A stretch of 47,586 nucleotides of DNA from Prochlorococcus sp. AG-459-D04 (lineage in GTDB: Bacteria; Cyanobacteriota; Cyanobacteriia; PCC-6307; Cyanobiaceae), in assembly GCA_003212035.1 (NCBI GenBank), contig QCRA01000007.1:1-47586 (forward strand), written 5' to 3'. Positions within the stretch are counted from its first letter, which is position 1; each line of letters opens with the position of its first letter. The translations under genes were made by a program, and so were the position numbers. Below are positions 1 through 10,300 of the stretch, piece by piece. The notes under the pieces were generated by a model, which worked only from the letters and a program-made list of their open reading frames with translations, did no database searches and was not told the origin of the DNA.

Positions 1-2
1 AA

Positions 3-1313
3 GTATCTATGATTTTTCAGGGAAGGAATGATGACTTAGAAATATTTTTACAGAAAAAAATGCTGCAATTTTCAAATGATTTAGATTATGAGAATGCAGC
101 AAAAATAAGGGACCAAATTTCAGGTTTAAAATTATTAACTGAATCACAAAAAATATCAATACCAGATTCTTCAATTAATAGAGATATATTTGGAATAGTA
201 TCAGATAAAAATGTAGCTAGTATACAAATTTTCCAAATGAGATCTGGTAAGCTCATTGGGAGAATTGGTTATAGTCAAAAATTAAACAATGAAGATGAAA
301 ATCTTATTCTGCAAAGGGTATTAGAAGAGCATTATATGAATGTTGAAGGAGTAGAAATACCATCAGAAATTCTTATTCAATATCAACTTCCAAAACAAAC
401 AACCATAGAGGATTGGTTAACGGAACTAAGAAAAAAGAAGGTAAAAATTATAATCCCAAAAAGAAATAAAAAACATGAAACTGTAGAGATGGTTTTAAAA
501 AATTCGAAATTAGAATTAGATAGAATATTAAATGGGATACAAGATAATGAATCATCAATTGAGGATCTTGCCCAAATACTTGAATTAAGCGAACAACCTA
601 AAAGAATTGAAGGTTATGACATAAGCCATATTCAAGGTACAGACCCTGTAGCATCACAAGTCGTTTTTATTGACGGGATTCCTTCCAAACAGCATTATAG
701 GAAATATAAAATCAATGATCCAAATGTTTTTGTAGGACATAGTGATGATTTTGCTTCGATATATGAAGTAATACATAGAAGGTTTAGAAAATGGTCAAGA
801 TTTAAAAAAAGCGGTGGTGATTTTTCAATATTAAATGATAAAACGAATAGTAAATTAGACAATGAACTTCTATCAGATTGGCCTGATTTAATAATGATTG
901 ACGGAGGTAAAGGGCAGTTAAATGCTGCTATTAAAGCATTGAAAGAATTAAATCTTGAGGAAGAAGTTACTGTATGTTCATTGGCAAAAAAAAATGAAGA
1001 AATATTTATTCCAGGCTTTACTAAGTCTCTTGATACTGATGAAAATCAAAAAGGAGTCCTTTTATTAAGAAGGGTAAGAGATGAAGCACATAGATTTGCA
1101 TTATCTTTTCATAGAGACAAAAGATCTAAGAGAATGAATAGATCACAATTGACCCAAATCAGTGGATTAGGCCCATCAAGAATAAGAGAATTACTTGAGC
1201 ATTTTAAATCAATAGACGCGATAAGAATAGCTAGCAAAGAGGATTTATCAAAAGTTAAAGGACTTGGAAAAAATACAGTAAATGATATATATGAATATTT
1301 TCACGAGTTATAA
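3..1313 (+). CDS. uvrC: UvrABC excinuclease subunit C, 3' portion
   Basis: This is the C-terminal two thirds of UvrC, the nuclease subunit that makes both incisions in nucleotide excision repair. The frame is open to the left edge, so the true start and the GIY-YIG nuclease domain lie outside the window. A UVR motif (FSNDLDYENAAKIRD) sits near residue 25 of the visible part. The RNase H-like endonuclease domain follows (GYDISHIQGTDPVASQVVF near 208; MIDGGKGQLNAA near 298). A helix-hairpin-helix tail (ISGLGPSRIRELLEHF, VKGLGKNT) ends the protein. About 434 residues are visible of a family length near 620-650. mfd, the transcription-repair coupling factor, lies at the other end of the window. 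Confidence 0.96.
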   Translation, partial: VSMIFQGRNDDLEIFLQKKMLQFSNDLDYENAAKIRDQISGLKLLTESQKISIPDSSINRDIFGIVSDKNVASIQIFQMRSGKLIGRIGYSQKLNNEDENLILQRVLEEHYMNVEGVEIPSEILIQYQLPKQTTIEDWLTELRKKKVKIIIPKRNKKHETVEMVLKNSKLELDRILNGIQDNESSIEDLAQILELSEQPKRIEGYDISHIQGTDPVASQVVFIDGIPSKQHYRKYKINDPNVFVGHSDDFASIYEVIHRRFRKWSRFKKSGGDFSILNDKTNSKLDNELLSDWPDLIMIDGGKGQLNAAIKALKELNLEEEVTVCSLAKKNEEIFIPGFTKSLDTDENQKGVLLLRRVRDEAHRFALSFHRDKRSKRMNRSQLTQISGLGPSRIRELLEHFKSIDAIRIASKEDLSKVKGLGKNTVNDIYEYFHEL

Positions 1314-1343
1314 ATATTAATTAATTTTTGAAAAATAGATTTC

Positions 1344-1967
1344 TTGATTTTGTTAAATATAACTATATTTAGATATATATTTATAAATAAATTTAGTAAT
1401 TTGGCAGCTGAAGCATATCTCTGGTTTAAATCACTTCACATTTTTGGTGTAATTGTTTGGTTTTCGGGACTTTTTTATTTAGTAAGACTTTTTATATATC
1501 ATGAAGAATCTAAAAATATGGATAATGAATTAAAAATTGCCTTTAATAAACAATATACCTTGATGGAAAAAAGACTGGCGAATATAATCACCACTCCTGG
1601 AATGATATTAGCTTTAAGTATGGCAATATGCATGGTTATTATGCAACCAAGTTGGTTAAGTGAGAAGTGGTTGCAAATTAAAATTTCTTTTGTCTTGGGA
1701 TTAATAATTTATCATTCTTATTGTTACAAAATAATGTATTCATTACAAAATGGTACCTCAACCATTTCAGCAAAAAACCTTAGATTATTAAATGAATTGC
1801 CTACTTTATTATTATTTATAATTGTACTTTTGGTTATTTTTAAAAATAATTTTCCAACTAGTGCTGCAACATGGAGTGTAGTTGGTCTAATTATATTCAT
1901 GTTGGCTTCAATACAATTATATGCAAAAATTAGAAAGAAAAATGAGAATTCATTAAGTAATGAATAG
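1344..1967 (+). CDS. hemJ: HemJ-type protoporphyrinogen IX oxidase (membrane)
   Basis: This is a 207-residue membrane protein of the HemJ (formerly UPF0093, CopD-like) family. In cyanobacteria that lack HemG and HemY, HemJ oxidises protoporphyrinogen IX to protoporphyrin IX, ahead of the heme/chlorophyll branch. The family signature LHIFGVIVWFSGLFYLVRLF, with its conserved His, lies near residues 31-50. About five hydrophobic segments follow. A conserved LRLLNELPTLLL segment is near 145. The start used is TTG at 1344; no in-frame ATG gives the complete N-terminal region. The stop overlaps the next gene's start by 8 bp, suggesting translational coupling. acsF, a later step of the same pathway, is at 36.8 kb. 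The family call is firm; the function rests on known family members. Confidence 0.85.
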   Translation: MILLNITIFRYIFINKFSNLAAEAYLWFKSLHIFGVIVWFSGLFYLVRLFIYHEESKNMDNELKIAFNKQYTLMEKRLANIITTPGMILALSMAICMVIMQPSWLSEKWLQIKISFVLGLIIYHSYCYKIMYSLQNGTSTISAKNLRLLNELPTLLLFIIVLLVIFKNNFPTSAATWSVVGLIIFMLASIQLYAKIRKKNENSLSNE

Positions 1968-2607
1968 GGAAGAATTAATAAAATTAACTTCCAAAATTAA
2001 TAAAAATAGTTGTCCTAAAAATATTAATTTTCACTGTCATACAAAATTTAGTGATGGAAGTTTTGAACCGAATGAACTTTTAGAACAAGCTTATAAAAAT
2101 AACTTGAAATTTTTATCAATAACAGATCATCATACAATTAAAGCTCATGAATATATAAAAAAAAATAATATCCTAAAAAATTATCCTGAAGATTCTTTTA
2201 CATTAATTTCGGGAATAGAAATTAATTGTTTGATTCTAGGATGTTTAGTACATGTAATTGGATTGGGAATAGATATTAAAAGTAGATACCTAAATCCCTA
2301 CATCCTTGGAGAATCTCCAATAGGTAATGATTTAAATATTAAATCAGTTATTAAAGCAATAAATTTAGCTGGTGGTTTATCATTTCTCGCACATCCAGCG
2401 AGGTACAGGATTCCCTTTTATAAATTAATTCCAGAGGCCAAAATACAAGGTATTGATGGAATAGAGGTTTGGTACGATTATGAACTTAATGAAGTATGGA
2501 ATCCTAGTTTATTTGTATGTTCAGAAATAGATAAATTAGCAGATAAATATTCAATGCTTAAAACATGCGGAACAGATAGTCATGGACTTTCACTATTTGG
2601 CAGATAA
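1960..2607 (+). CDS. PHP-domain metal-dependent phosphoesterase
   Basis: This 215-residue protein is built almost entirely of a PHP domain (polymerase and histidinol phosphatase fold), a multi-metal phosphoesterase. Metal-binding motifs in order are HCHTKFSDGS near residue 26, ITDHHT near 56, GIEIN near 86, LAHPAR near 144 and a final GTDSHG near 204. All expected His/Asp/Glu ligands are present, so it should be active. Substrates of this subfamily (YciV/TrpH-like) include 5'-phosphorylated oligonucleotides and 3',5'-bisphosphonucleotides, but the substrate here is unknown. It overlaps hemJ by 8 bp and converges on cobN, with stop codons one base apart. Confidence 0.85.
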   Translation: MNREELIKLTSKINKNSCPKNINFHCHTKFSDGSFEPNELLEQAYKNNLKFLSITDHHTIKAHEYIKKNNILKNYPEDSFTLISGIEINCLILGCLVHVIGLGIDIKSRYLNPYILGESPIGNDLNIKSVIKAINLAGGLSFLAHPARYRIPFYKLIPEAKIQGIDGIEVWYDYELNEVWNPSLFVCSEIDKLADKYSMLKTCGTDSHGLSLFGR

Positions 2608-2608
2608 T

Positions 2609-5600
2609 TCAGAATTCTTTTTTTTCAATTATTGAATCAGTATTAATAATTATGTTCTTTAAATTTTCAATAACATCTGATGAACAATTATTCCACATTT
2701 TTCTATTGACAATTTCAAGAAATCTTTGCGCAATATCTCTTAAAGCCCATGGATTATTCTCTAGAAAGAAATTCCTAAGATCCCGATCACATAACCATGA
2801 TTTATAAACCTCCTCATAACACCAATCTGAGACTACTTCAGTAGAAGCATCAAAAGCATATAAGTAATCTAGTGTCGCTGAAAATTCAAACGCACCTTTA
2901 TAACCATTATCTTTCATTCCATTTATCCACTTAGGGTTAAGTATTCTTGATATAACAACTTTATTAATTTCATCTTGTAATTTTGAAATTTTAGATAATC
3001 CATATTTAGATAAATCACCATGATACATTTCAGGTAATTTACCGCTCAATTTTTTTACGGCTGAAGATAAACCACCCTGAAACTGATAATAATCATCAGA
3101 ATCTAAAATATCATGTTCCTTATTATCTTGGTTATGAACAACTAACTGCACTTTTTTAAGAGCATTTTCTAATGATTTTTTATCCTCTATAGGTTCAAGA
3201 TTATCACTATAAATCCACTTACTCCAATTAAGAAAAGATTCTCCAAAATCATCTATATTTTCCCAATTAGAATTTGAAATTAGTTCTTGTAGACCAGCTC
3301 CATATGAACCTGGCGCAGATCCAAATATACGATTAATTGGATCACCATCCTTTAATGCTCCAGCAAGAGGGTTAAATTTATCATTCTCATTAAGATTAGA
3401 AATTAGATTTATTGCTTTAGAAGTTAATTTGACTAACTGGGGAAATGCATCTCTAAACATTCCCGAAATCCTTAATGTAACATCTACTCTTGCCCTACCG
3501 AGAACGGATAAAGGGATGATTTCTAAGTCAACGATTCTTCTTGAGGGTCCATCCCAAATAGGTTGTACGCCTAATAAATATAATATTTGACAAATCTCTT
3601 CTCCACCATTTCGCATAGTAGATGTTGCCCATACAGATATTGCTATATTTTTTAAATCTTCTCCATTTTCTTGTTTATATAAATCAATTATTTGAGATGC
3701 AGATTTACAACCAACACTCCATGCTGATTCAGTTGGCAATCCTCTCGCATCAACTGAAAAAAAATTTTTACCTGTGGGTAAAGCTTCAGTTTTACCTCTC
3801 GTAGGGGCTCCAGATGGACCACTTTTTACATATTTGCCATTTAATGAATTAATAAATGATAGTTTTTCATTATATGAAGAATTAATGATTGGATTAAGGA
3901 TCTCATTTTTTAATAATAAAAAATAATTATTATGTTTTCTATCATTAATGAAAAGATCTATTATTTTCTGATTTTTATATTTTTCTAAATATTTTATATT
4001 GGTTTTCTTTTTGTAAAAAAACAAATATGTAATATATTTTGCTTGTTGTTCCAAAAACTCTAGAGCCATTCTAAAATTTAAAATTTTTTTGTTTGAATAC
4101 CTCAATAATATTTTTTTATCCTTATCAGTTAACTTTTTATCATATTTGTTTGTCCAAGGATTCAAATCAAGTTTTAAATTTTTCGCTATATATTGAACAA
4201 TACCAATTCGGTTGGCATTTGGTACTCTAGCAATACACAAAAATAAATTTATTTCATTAATGTCATTCTGCCTATTGCCAAATACATGCAATCCTGTTCT
4301 AATTTGAGATTCTTTAATTTTGCAAAGAAAGGAATCAATTTCTTCTATTTGATTATTGTTATTCTTTAAAGTAATTTCACTAAAATCTTTTTTAATTAAT
4401 TCAAAAATTGTTTTTTCTATTATTTCAATACGATTAGAATTTAATAATTTTGCTTCAAAATATTCGTCTAAATAATTTTCTAATATTGAATATTTTCCAT
4501 ATAATTCTGACCTATCCAAAGGAGGTGTTAAATGATCAATAATTGTGGCAGCAGTTCTTCTTTTTGCTTGGGATCCTTCTCCAGGATCATTTACGATAAA
4601 GGGATATATGTTAGGTATTGCTGGACAAATAATATTTGGAAAACATTTATTGCTAAGACCTACAGATTTGCCAGGTAACCATTCAACAGTCCCATGTTTA
4701 CCAATATGGCATATAGCATTTGCATTTAAAACTTTTTCAATCCAATAATATTGTGCTAAATATCTATGGGGAGGTGGAAGATCGGGAGAATGAATATCTC
4801 TATCTGTGTAAGAGTCATATCCTCGTTGAGGTTGAATCAATAATGTTATTTTTCCAAATCTAAGACCATTTATTGAGAAGCCTTCATTATCTAGATCGAT
4901 CGCATCAGATGGTTCACCCCAACGATTAACAATAATATTTTTTGGATCAAGTTCTAAATAATTCCAATATTTTAAATATTCACTAAGTGGTAAGTAATCT
5001 AATGGTTTATTATTTTGCGATTCAATATCATTGGTTCTAGTTTTTATAATCATTGACATTAATTCCGAAGAATCTTGAGGGTAATTAGAAGATCCAAGAT
5101 CATAACCTTCATCTTTTAACCAATTAAGAATATTTATTATTGAAGATGGTGTATTTAGACCAACGCCATTACCAATTCTTCCGTTCTTTACTGGATAATT
5201 ACTTATTACTAAGCAAATTGTTTTATCAAAATTATTTAGTTTCTGAAGTTTCACATAATTTGTAGCGAATTTTGAAATCCATTTAATCCCCACTTGATCA
5301 GCTTTATAACTAGTTATTTCACTGTAAAGTGTATTTTTTTTTGATATTATTTCTTTAAATGCAGAAGGACAGGTAGTAATTCTTCCATCAAATTCGGGAA
5401 TAATTATTTGCATTAATAAATCAGATGAATTCATTCCAATTGATGAATTTAACCAATTTTTTTTTGATATATTAGAAGAAAGAAGCTGTAAAATTGGGAT
5501 ATTAAGAGAAGTAAAAATATTTGTAGAATTTTCAATTAAACCATTATTTTTTATTTGAGATGAAGAAAAAGAAGTTGTGGTAATTATTATTTTAATATCT

Positions 5601-6346
5601 TCTTTTTTAAATATTTCTATTAATTTCTTTTGAATAATATGATCTTTTAGAGTTGAAATAAAAAATGTTTTAGGGGATAGTCCGCATTTTCTTAACTGCA
5701 AATTAAGTTTTTCGTTTACTTCAATTTCATTTGCCAAAAAAAGCGATTTATAAGATATTATTCCTATCTTTTCTCCTTTTTCAATTTTCCAATCATACAA
5801 ATAAGGATCTGCATAAAAAGAAATCTTCAAAAATTTATCAGGAATTAATCTTTCATCTTTTTTTAGGTAATTTAAACAATTAAGAAACTTTCTATAATTA
5901 TCCAGGCCTCCTGATCTTAGTAATTTAGAAATATTTAATGCTACATTTTTATCAATACTACTTATTTCACATAAGGAAACTTCCTGATCAAGGGTACCTG
6001 ATAGGATTACTAACTTCCTTTTTTTATCAACTGCTTGCCAATTTAAAAGTTGTTCAATTCCATAGTTCCAGGTGCCTTTATCTCCGAATAATCGTAGTAC
6101 GACAACCTTTGCAAAATTAATTGTTTTTATTAGATAATTATCTACTTGAGCTGAGGAATTTAAATTAGAAATTTCTAAAGCTCTAACATTATTTTTTAAC
6201 GAAGCAAACTCTTTTTCTAACAATAAATTCGATAAGAGATTTAAATCAGCTTTGACACTTGTTATAAAAATAAAATCTGCAACTGGTTGCTCTATTAAAT
6301 CACCATTATTCTTTTCATTTCCTGCTATATTTAATATCCTGTGCAT
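2609..6346 (-). CDS. cobN: Cobaltochelatase large subunit CobN
   Basis: This 1245-residue protein is a CobN/magnesium-chelatase large subunit family member. CobN inserts cobalt into the corrin ring during aerobic-type B12 synthesis. Characteristic segments include HIGKHGTVEWLPGKSVGLS near residue 545, a PGEGSQAKRRTAATIIDHL stretch after it, and a C-terminal GCKSASQIIDLY...IAISVWATSTMRNGGEEI region near 880. The related chlorophyll subunit ChlH is usually somewhat longer (about 1330 residues). Length and motif wording favour CobN, but separation from ChlH rests on recall. The gene is divergent from ilvE across about 70 bp and convergent with the PHP gene. cobU and B12-dependent metH in the same window fit an organism that makes and uses cobalamin. 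There is no room upstream for a cobalamin riboswitch. Confidence 0.88.
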   Translation of the reverse strand: MHRILNIAGNEKNNGDLIEQPVADFIFITSVKADLNLLSNLLLEKEFASLKNNVRALEISNLNSSAQVDNYLIKTINFAKVVVLRLFGDKGTWNYGIEQLLNWQAVDKKRKLVILSGTLDQEVSLCEISSIDKNVALNISKLLRSGGLDNYRKFLNCLNYLKKDERLIPDKFLKISFYADPYLYDWKIEKGEKIGIISYKSLFLANEIEVNEKLNLQLRKCGLSPKTFFISTLKDHIIQKKLIEIFKKEDIKIIITTTSFSSSQIKNNGLIENSTNIFTSLNIPILQLLSSNISKKNWLNSSIGMNSSDLLMQIIIPEFDGRITTCPSAFKEIISKKNTLYSEITSYKADQVGIKWISKFATNYVKLQKLNNFDKTICLVISNYPVKNGRIGNGVGLNTPSSIINILNWLKDEGYDLGSSNYPQDSSELMSMIIKTRTNDIESQNNKPLDYLPLSEYLKYWNYLELDPKNIIVNRWGEPSDAIDLDNEGFSINGLRFGKITLLIQPQRGYDSYTDRDIHSPDLPPPHRYLAQYYWIEKVLNANAICHIGKHGTVEWLPGKSVGLSNKCFPNIICPAIPNIYPFIVNDPGEGSQAKRRTAATIIDHLTPPLDRSELYGKYSILENYLDEYFEAKLLNSNRIEIIEKTIFELIKKDFSEITLKNNNNQIEEIDSFLCKIKESQIRTGLHVFGNRQNDINEINLFLCIARVPNANRIGIVQYIAKNLKLDLNPWTNKYDKKLTDKDKKILLRYSNKKILNFRMALEFLEQQAKYITYLFFYKKKTNIKYLEKYKNQKIIDLFINDRKHNNYFLLLKNEILNPIINSSYNEKLSFINSLNGKYVKSGPSGAPTRGKTEALPTGKNFFSVDARGLPTESAWSVGCKSASQIIDLYKQENGEDLKNIAISVWATSTMRNGGEEICQILYLLGVQPIWDGPSRRIVDLEIIPLSVLGRARVDVTLRISGMFRDAFPQLVKLTSKAINLISNLNENDKFNPLAGALKDGDPINRIFGSAPGSYGAGLQELISNSNWENIDDFGESFLNWSKWIYSDNLEPIEDKKSLENALKKVQLVVHNQDNKEHDILDSDDYYQFQGGLSSAVKKLSGKLPEMYHGDLSKYGLSKISKLQDEINKVVISRILNPKWINGMKDNGYKGAFEFSATLDYLYAFDASTEVVSDWCYEEVYKSWLCDRDLRNFFLENNPWALRDIAQRFLEIVNRKMWNNCSSDVIENLKNIIINTDSIIEKKEF

Positions 6347-6418
6347 TTTTATATATAAATAGGGTTTAGAATACGTAAGTAGGATAAAACAAGTTTACCT
6401 TAATTAAATAAATTGAAT

Positions 6419-7333
6419 ATGCATGAATTTCTTCCATACGCCTGGTTCGAAGGTAAATGTATTCCATTTAAAGAAGCAAAAATATCAATAGCTACTCATG
6501 CATTACATTATGGTACTGCTGCATTTGGAGGAATGCGAGCGATACCTAACCCTAAAAATAAAGAAGAATTACTTTTATTTAGAACTGATAAACACATAAA
6601 AAGATTATCTCAAAGTGCAAAATTACTCTTAACTGACATTTCTGAAGAATATATTTTTAAAGCCTTAGAGGAAGTTATAAAAAGGAATAAGCCAGATAAA
6701 CCTATTTATATTAGACCATTTGTATATACAAGCGATCTAGGTATAGCTCCAAGGTTGCACAATATTGAAACAGATTTCTTTATTTATTGTATTGAACTTG
6801 GAGATTATCTATCTCCAGATGGAGTTTCTTGTAGAATGAGTAGTTGGACTAGACAAGAAGATAGATCTCTCCCATTAAGAGGAAAAATAAGTGGAGCTTA
6901 TATTACTAGTTCATTAGCTAAAACAGAAGCTAGTTTATCTGGTTTTGATGAAGCCTTGCTATTAAATTCAAGTGGCAAGGTAAGTGAAGCTAGTGGTATG
7001 AATTTATTTATTGTGAGAAATGGAGACTTAATCACTCCTGGTGTTGATCAAGATATTCTTGAGGGGATTACTAGAGCTAGTGTAATTGAATTAGCAAAAT
7101 CTTATGGAATAAATGTAATTGAAAGGCCTGTTGATAAAACAGAATTATTAATAGCAGATGAAGTTTTTCTAACTGGTACAGCAGCAAAGATTACACCAGT
7201 TAAAAAAATTGAATCAAGTGAATTAAATGGTGAAAGACCAATAATGAATAAATTAAAAAGTAAGCTTATAGAAATAACAGAAGGTCGTTCTCAAGACTAT
7301 GATAATTGGGTAACAAGAATTTCTCTAAAATAA
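6419..7333 (+). CDS. ilvE: Branched-chain amino acid aminotransferase
   Basis: This is a PLP-dependent fold-IV transaminase, the final step in valine, leucine and isoleucine synthesis. The protein reads MHEFLPYAWFEGK from ATG 6419. A TTG two codons upstream (6413) is an alternative, but the ATG matches the usual IlvE N-terminus better. Seen: HYGTAAFGGMRA near residue 27, IYIRPFVY near 102, the PLP lysine in RGKISGAYITSSLAKTEA near 158, the SEASGMNLFIV cofactor loop near 190, and GITRASVIELA near 222. Length (304) is normal. It shares a short divergent promoter region with cobN and lies 18 bp before metH, so the two are probably co-transcribed. Confidence 0.94.
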   Translation: MHEFLPYAWFEGKCIPFKEAKISIATHALHYGTAAFGGMRAIPNPKNKEELLLFRTDKHIKRLSQSAKLLLTDISEEYIFKALEEVIKRNKPDKPIYIRPFVYTSDLGIAPRLHNIETDFFIYCIELGDYLSPDGVSCRMSSWTRQEDRSLPLRGKISGAYITSSLAKTEASLSGFDEALLLNSSGKVSEASGMNLFIVRNGDLITPGVDQDILEGITRASVIELAKSYGINVIERPVDKTELLIADEVFLTGTAAKITPVKKIESSELNGERPIMNKLKSKLIEITEGRSQDYDNWVTRISLK

Positions 7334-7351
7334 ATTAATTTTTGCCTAATA

Positions 7352-10300
7352 ATGGAATGTTTCAGAAACTATTTAAATAGAGATGAAAAGCCATTAATAA
7401 TTTTTGACGGGGGTACTGGAACATCTTTTCAGAACTTAAATCTTACTGCAGACGACTTTGGAGGCAAAGAATTAGAAGGTTGTAATGAAAACCTTGTTTT
7501 ATCCTCACCAAAGGTAGTTGAAAAGGTTCATAATTCGTTCTTAGAAGCAGGTTGTCATGTTATAGAAACTAATACTTTTGGAGCCTCATCAATAGTTCTT
7601 GATGAATATGATATTGCGGATAAGGCATATGAGATAAATAAAAATGCTGCACTAATAGCAAAAAATTCTGCTGCAAAATATGCATCAGTTGACAAGCCAA
7701 GGTTTGTTGCTGGCTCAATTGGACCAACCACTAAATTACCTACATTAGGACACATAGATTTTGATGAATTAAAGCAATCATATAAAGAACAAATATATGG
7801 TCTTACAGATGGAGGAGTTGATCTTCTTTTAATTGAAACGTGTCAAGACGTATTACAAATTAAATCTGCCTTATTAGCCTCTAAGGAAGTACTTGATAGT
7901 AAAAATATAGATATACCTATAATGGTATCGATAACAATGGAAACAACAGGTACTATGCTTGTTGGATCTGATATCGCCTCTGCATTAACAATATTAGAGC
8001 CATTTAACATAGATATTCTTGGACTAAATTGTGCAACTGGTCCAGAACAAATGAAAGAACATATTAAATATTTGTCTGAAAATTCACCTTTCGCTATAAG
8101 CTGTATTCCCAATGCAGGACTTCCTGAAAATATTGGTGGTGTAGCTCACTACAGATTAAAGCCAATAGAATTAAAGATGCAGTTAATGAATTTTATATAT
8201 GACTTTAATGTTCAATTAATAGGTGGATGTTGTGGGACGACACCTGAACATATTAAATATCTTTCTTCCATAATTGATGAAATTATTTATAACGAAAGGT
8301 CTAACAAAAATTGTAATAACAATTTAAGTGGTTATATTCCTTCTGCATCGTCAATATATAATTCTGTACCGTACAAGCAAGATAAATCCATTTTGATTGT
8401 AGGAGAAAGATTAAATGCAAGTGGATCTAAAAAGGTAAGGGAGTTATTAAATAACGACGATTGGGATGGACTAGTTTCAATAGCAAAGCAACAACAAAAA
8501 GAAAATGCACACGTTCTTGATGTAAATGTCGATTATGTCGGAAGAGATGGAGTGAAAGATATGAAAGAAATAACTTCAAGACTTGTTACCAATATAAATT
8601 TGCCATTAATGATTGACTCTACAGATGCTGACAAAATGGAAAGTGGATTAAAGTCAGCTGGTGGTAAATGTATTATAAATTCAACCAATTACGAAGACGG
8701 CAATGAAAGGTTTGATCAAGTTCTAAATTTAGCCTTAGGTTATGGTTCTGGTCTTGTTGTCGGAACTATTGATGAAGATGGAATGGCAAGGAATGCAGAT
8801 AAAAAATATAACATTGTAAAACGAGCGATTAATAGAACCAGAGAATCTGGCTTGTCAGATTATGAGCTATTTTTTGATCCATTAGCTCTGCCAATATCTA
8901 CGGGGATAGAAGAAGATAGATTAAACGCTAAAGAAACAATTAAGGCTATATCAAAAATTCGCGAAAATTTCCCAGATATTCATATCATTCTGGGTATATC
9001 AAACATTAGTTTTGGTCTTTCACCATTATCAAGAATTAATTTAAATTCAATATTTTTGGATGAATGCATTAAAGCAGGTTTGGATTCTGCTATCATCGCA
9101 CCAAATAAGATTTTGCCATTATCAAAAATTTCTGAAGAAACTAAAAAGCTTTGCCTAGATTTGATATATGACAAGAGAGAATTTGAAGATGATATTTGTA
9201 TCTATGATCCATTAGTAGAATTAACAAAGGCTTTTCAAGATATATCTATTAAGGATTTCAAAAAAGCATCTTCGGAAAATAAAAACCTAACTCTGGAGGA
9301 AAGTCTAAAAAATCATATTATTGATGGAGAAAAAATAGGTTTAGAGGATCAATTAAATAAAGCGTTAAAAAAATATAAACCACTTGAAATAATTAATACT
9401 TTTTTACTTGATGGGATGAAAGTTGTTGGAGATTTATTTGGCTCAGGTCAAATGCAATTGCCATTTGTACTCCAATCAGCAGAAACAATGAAATTTGCCG
9501 TATCAATTTTAGAACCATATATGGAAACTGTTGATGAAAACATATCAAATGGAAAACTTTTAATTGCAACTGTCAAAGGCGATGTTCATGATATTGGAAA
9601 AAATCTGGTTGATATAATACTTACAAATAATGGTTATGACGTTATAAATCTTGGAATAAAGCAAGATGTTTCAGCAATTATAGATGCACAAAAGAAGCAC
9701 AATGCAGATTGCATCGCTATGAGCGGATTACTTGTTAAATCAACTGCTTTTATGAAAGATAATTTAGAGGCTTTTAACAATGAAGATATTAGTGTACCAG
9801 TAATATTAGGAGGCGCAGCCTTAACCCCAAAATTTGTAAATGAGGATTGCAGCAAAATATATAACGGGAAAATATTGTACGGAAAGGATGCGTTCACTGA
9901 TCTTAAATTCATGAATGAATATATGGATAATAAAAAAAAGGGTAATTGGTCAAATACAGAGGGGTTCATTAACAATGAAGGTATAAATATTAATTTAGCC
10001 TCATCAAAATCCAACTCTCAAGCTGTTAAAAAATCAATATCTATAGATATTGAGACTTCTAAATTAAATTTAAAAGAAAATTTTACAAGATCTAAATTTA
10101 TAAATGAAGAAGAACCAATTCAAGCTCCTTTCTTGGGAACGAAAGTCTTGAACGACGTTGATATAGATTTAAATAAGTTAATATTTTATTTAGATACAAA
10201 GGCTCTTTTTAGCGGACAATGGCAAATAAAAAAAGGAAAAAACCAAAGCGTAGATGAATACAATAACTATTTGGATTCATATGCAAATCCAATGTTAGAT

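Noticed and set aside
6347-6418. Cobalamin riboswitch upstream of cobN/ilvE
   Set aside because: The 72-bp interval is too short for the B12 element and shows no B12-box-like sequence.
9634-10014. 126-codon minus-strand frame inside metH
   Set aside because: It lies wholly within a well-supported, motif-rich gene on the other strand and shows no recognisable motif.
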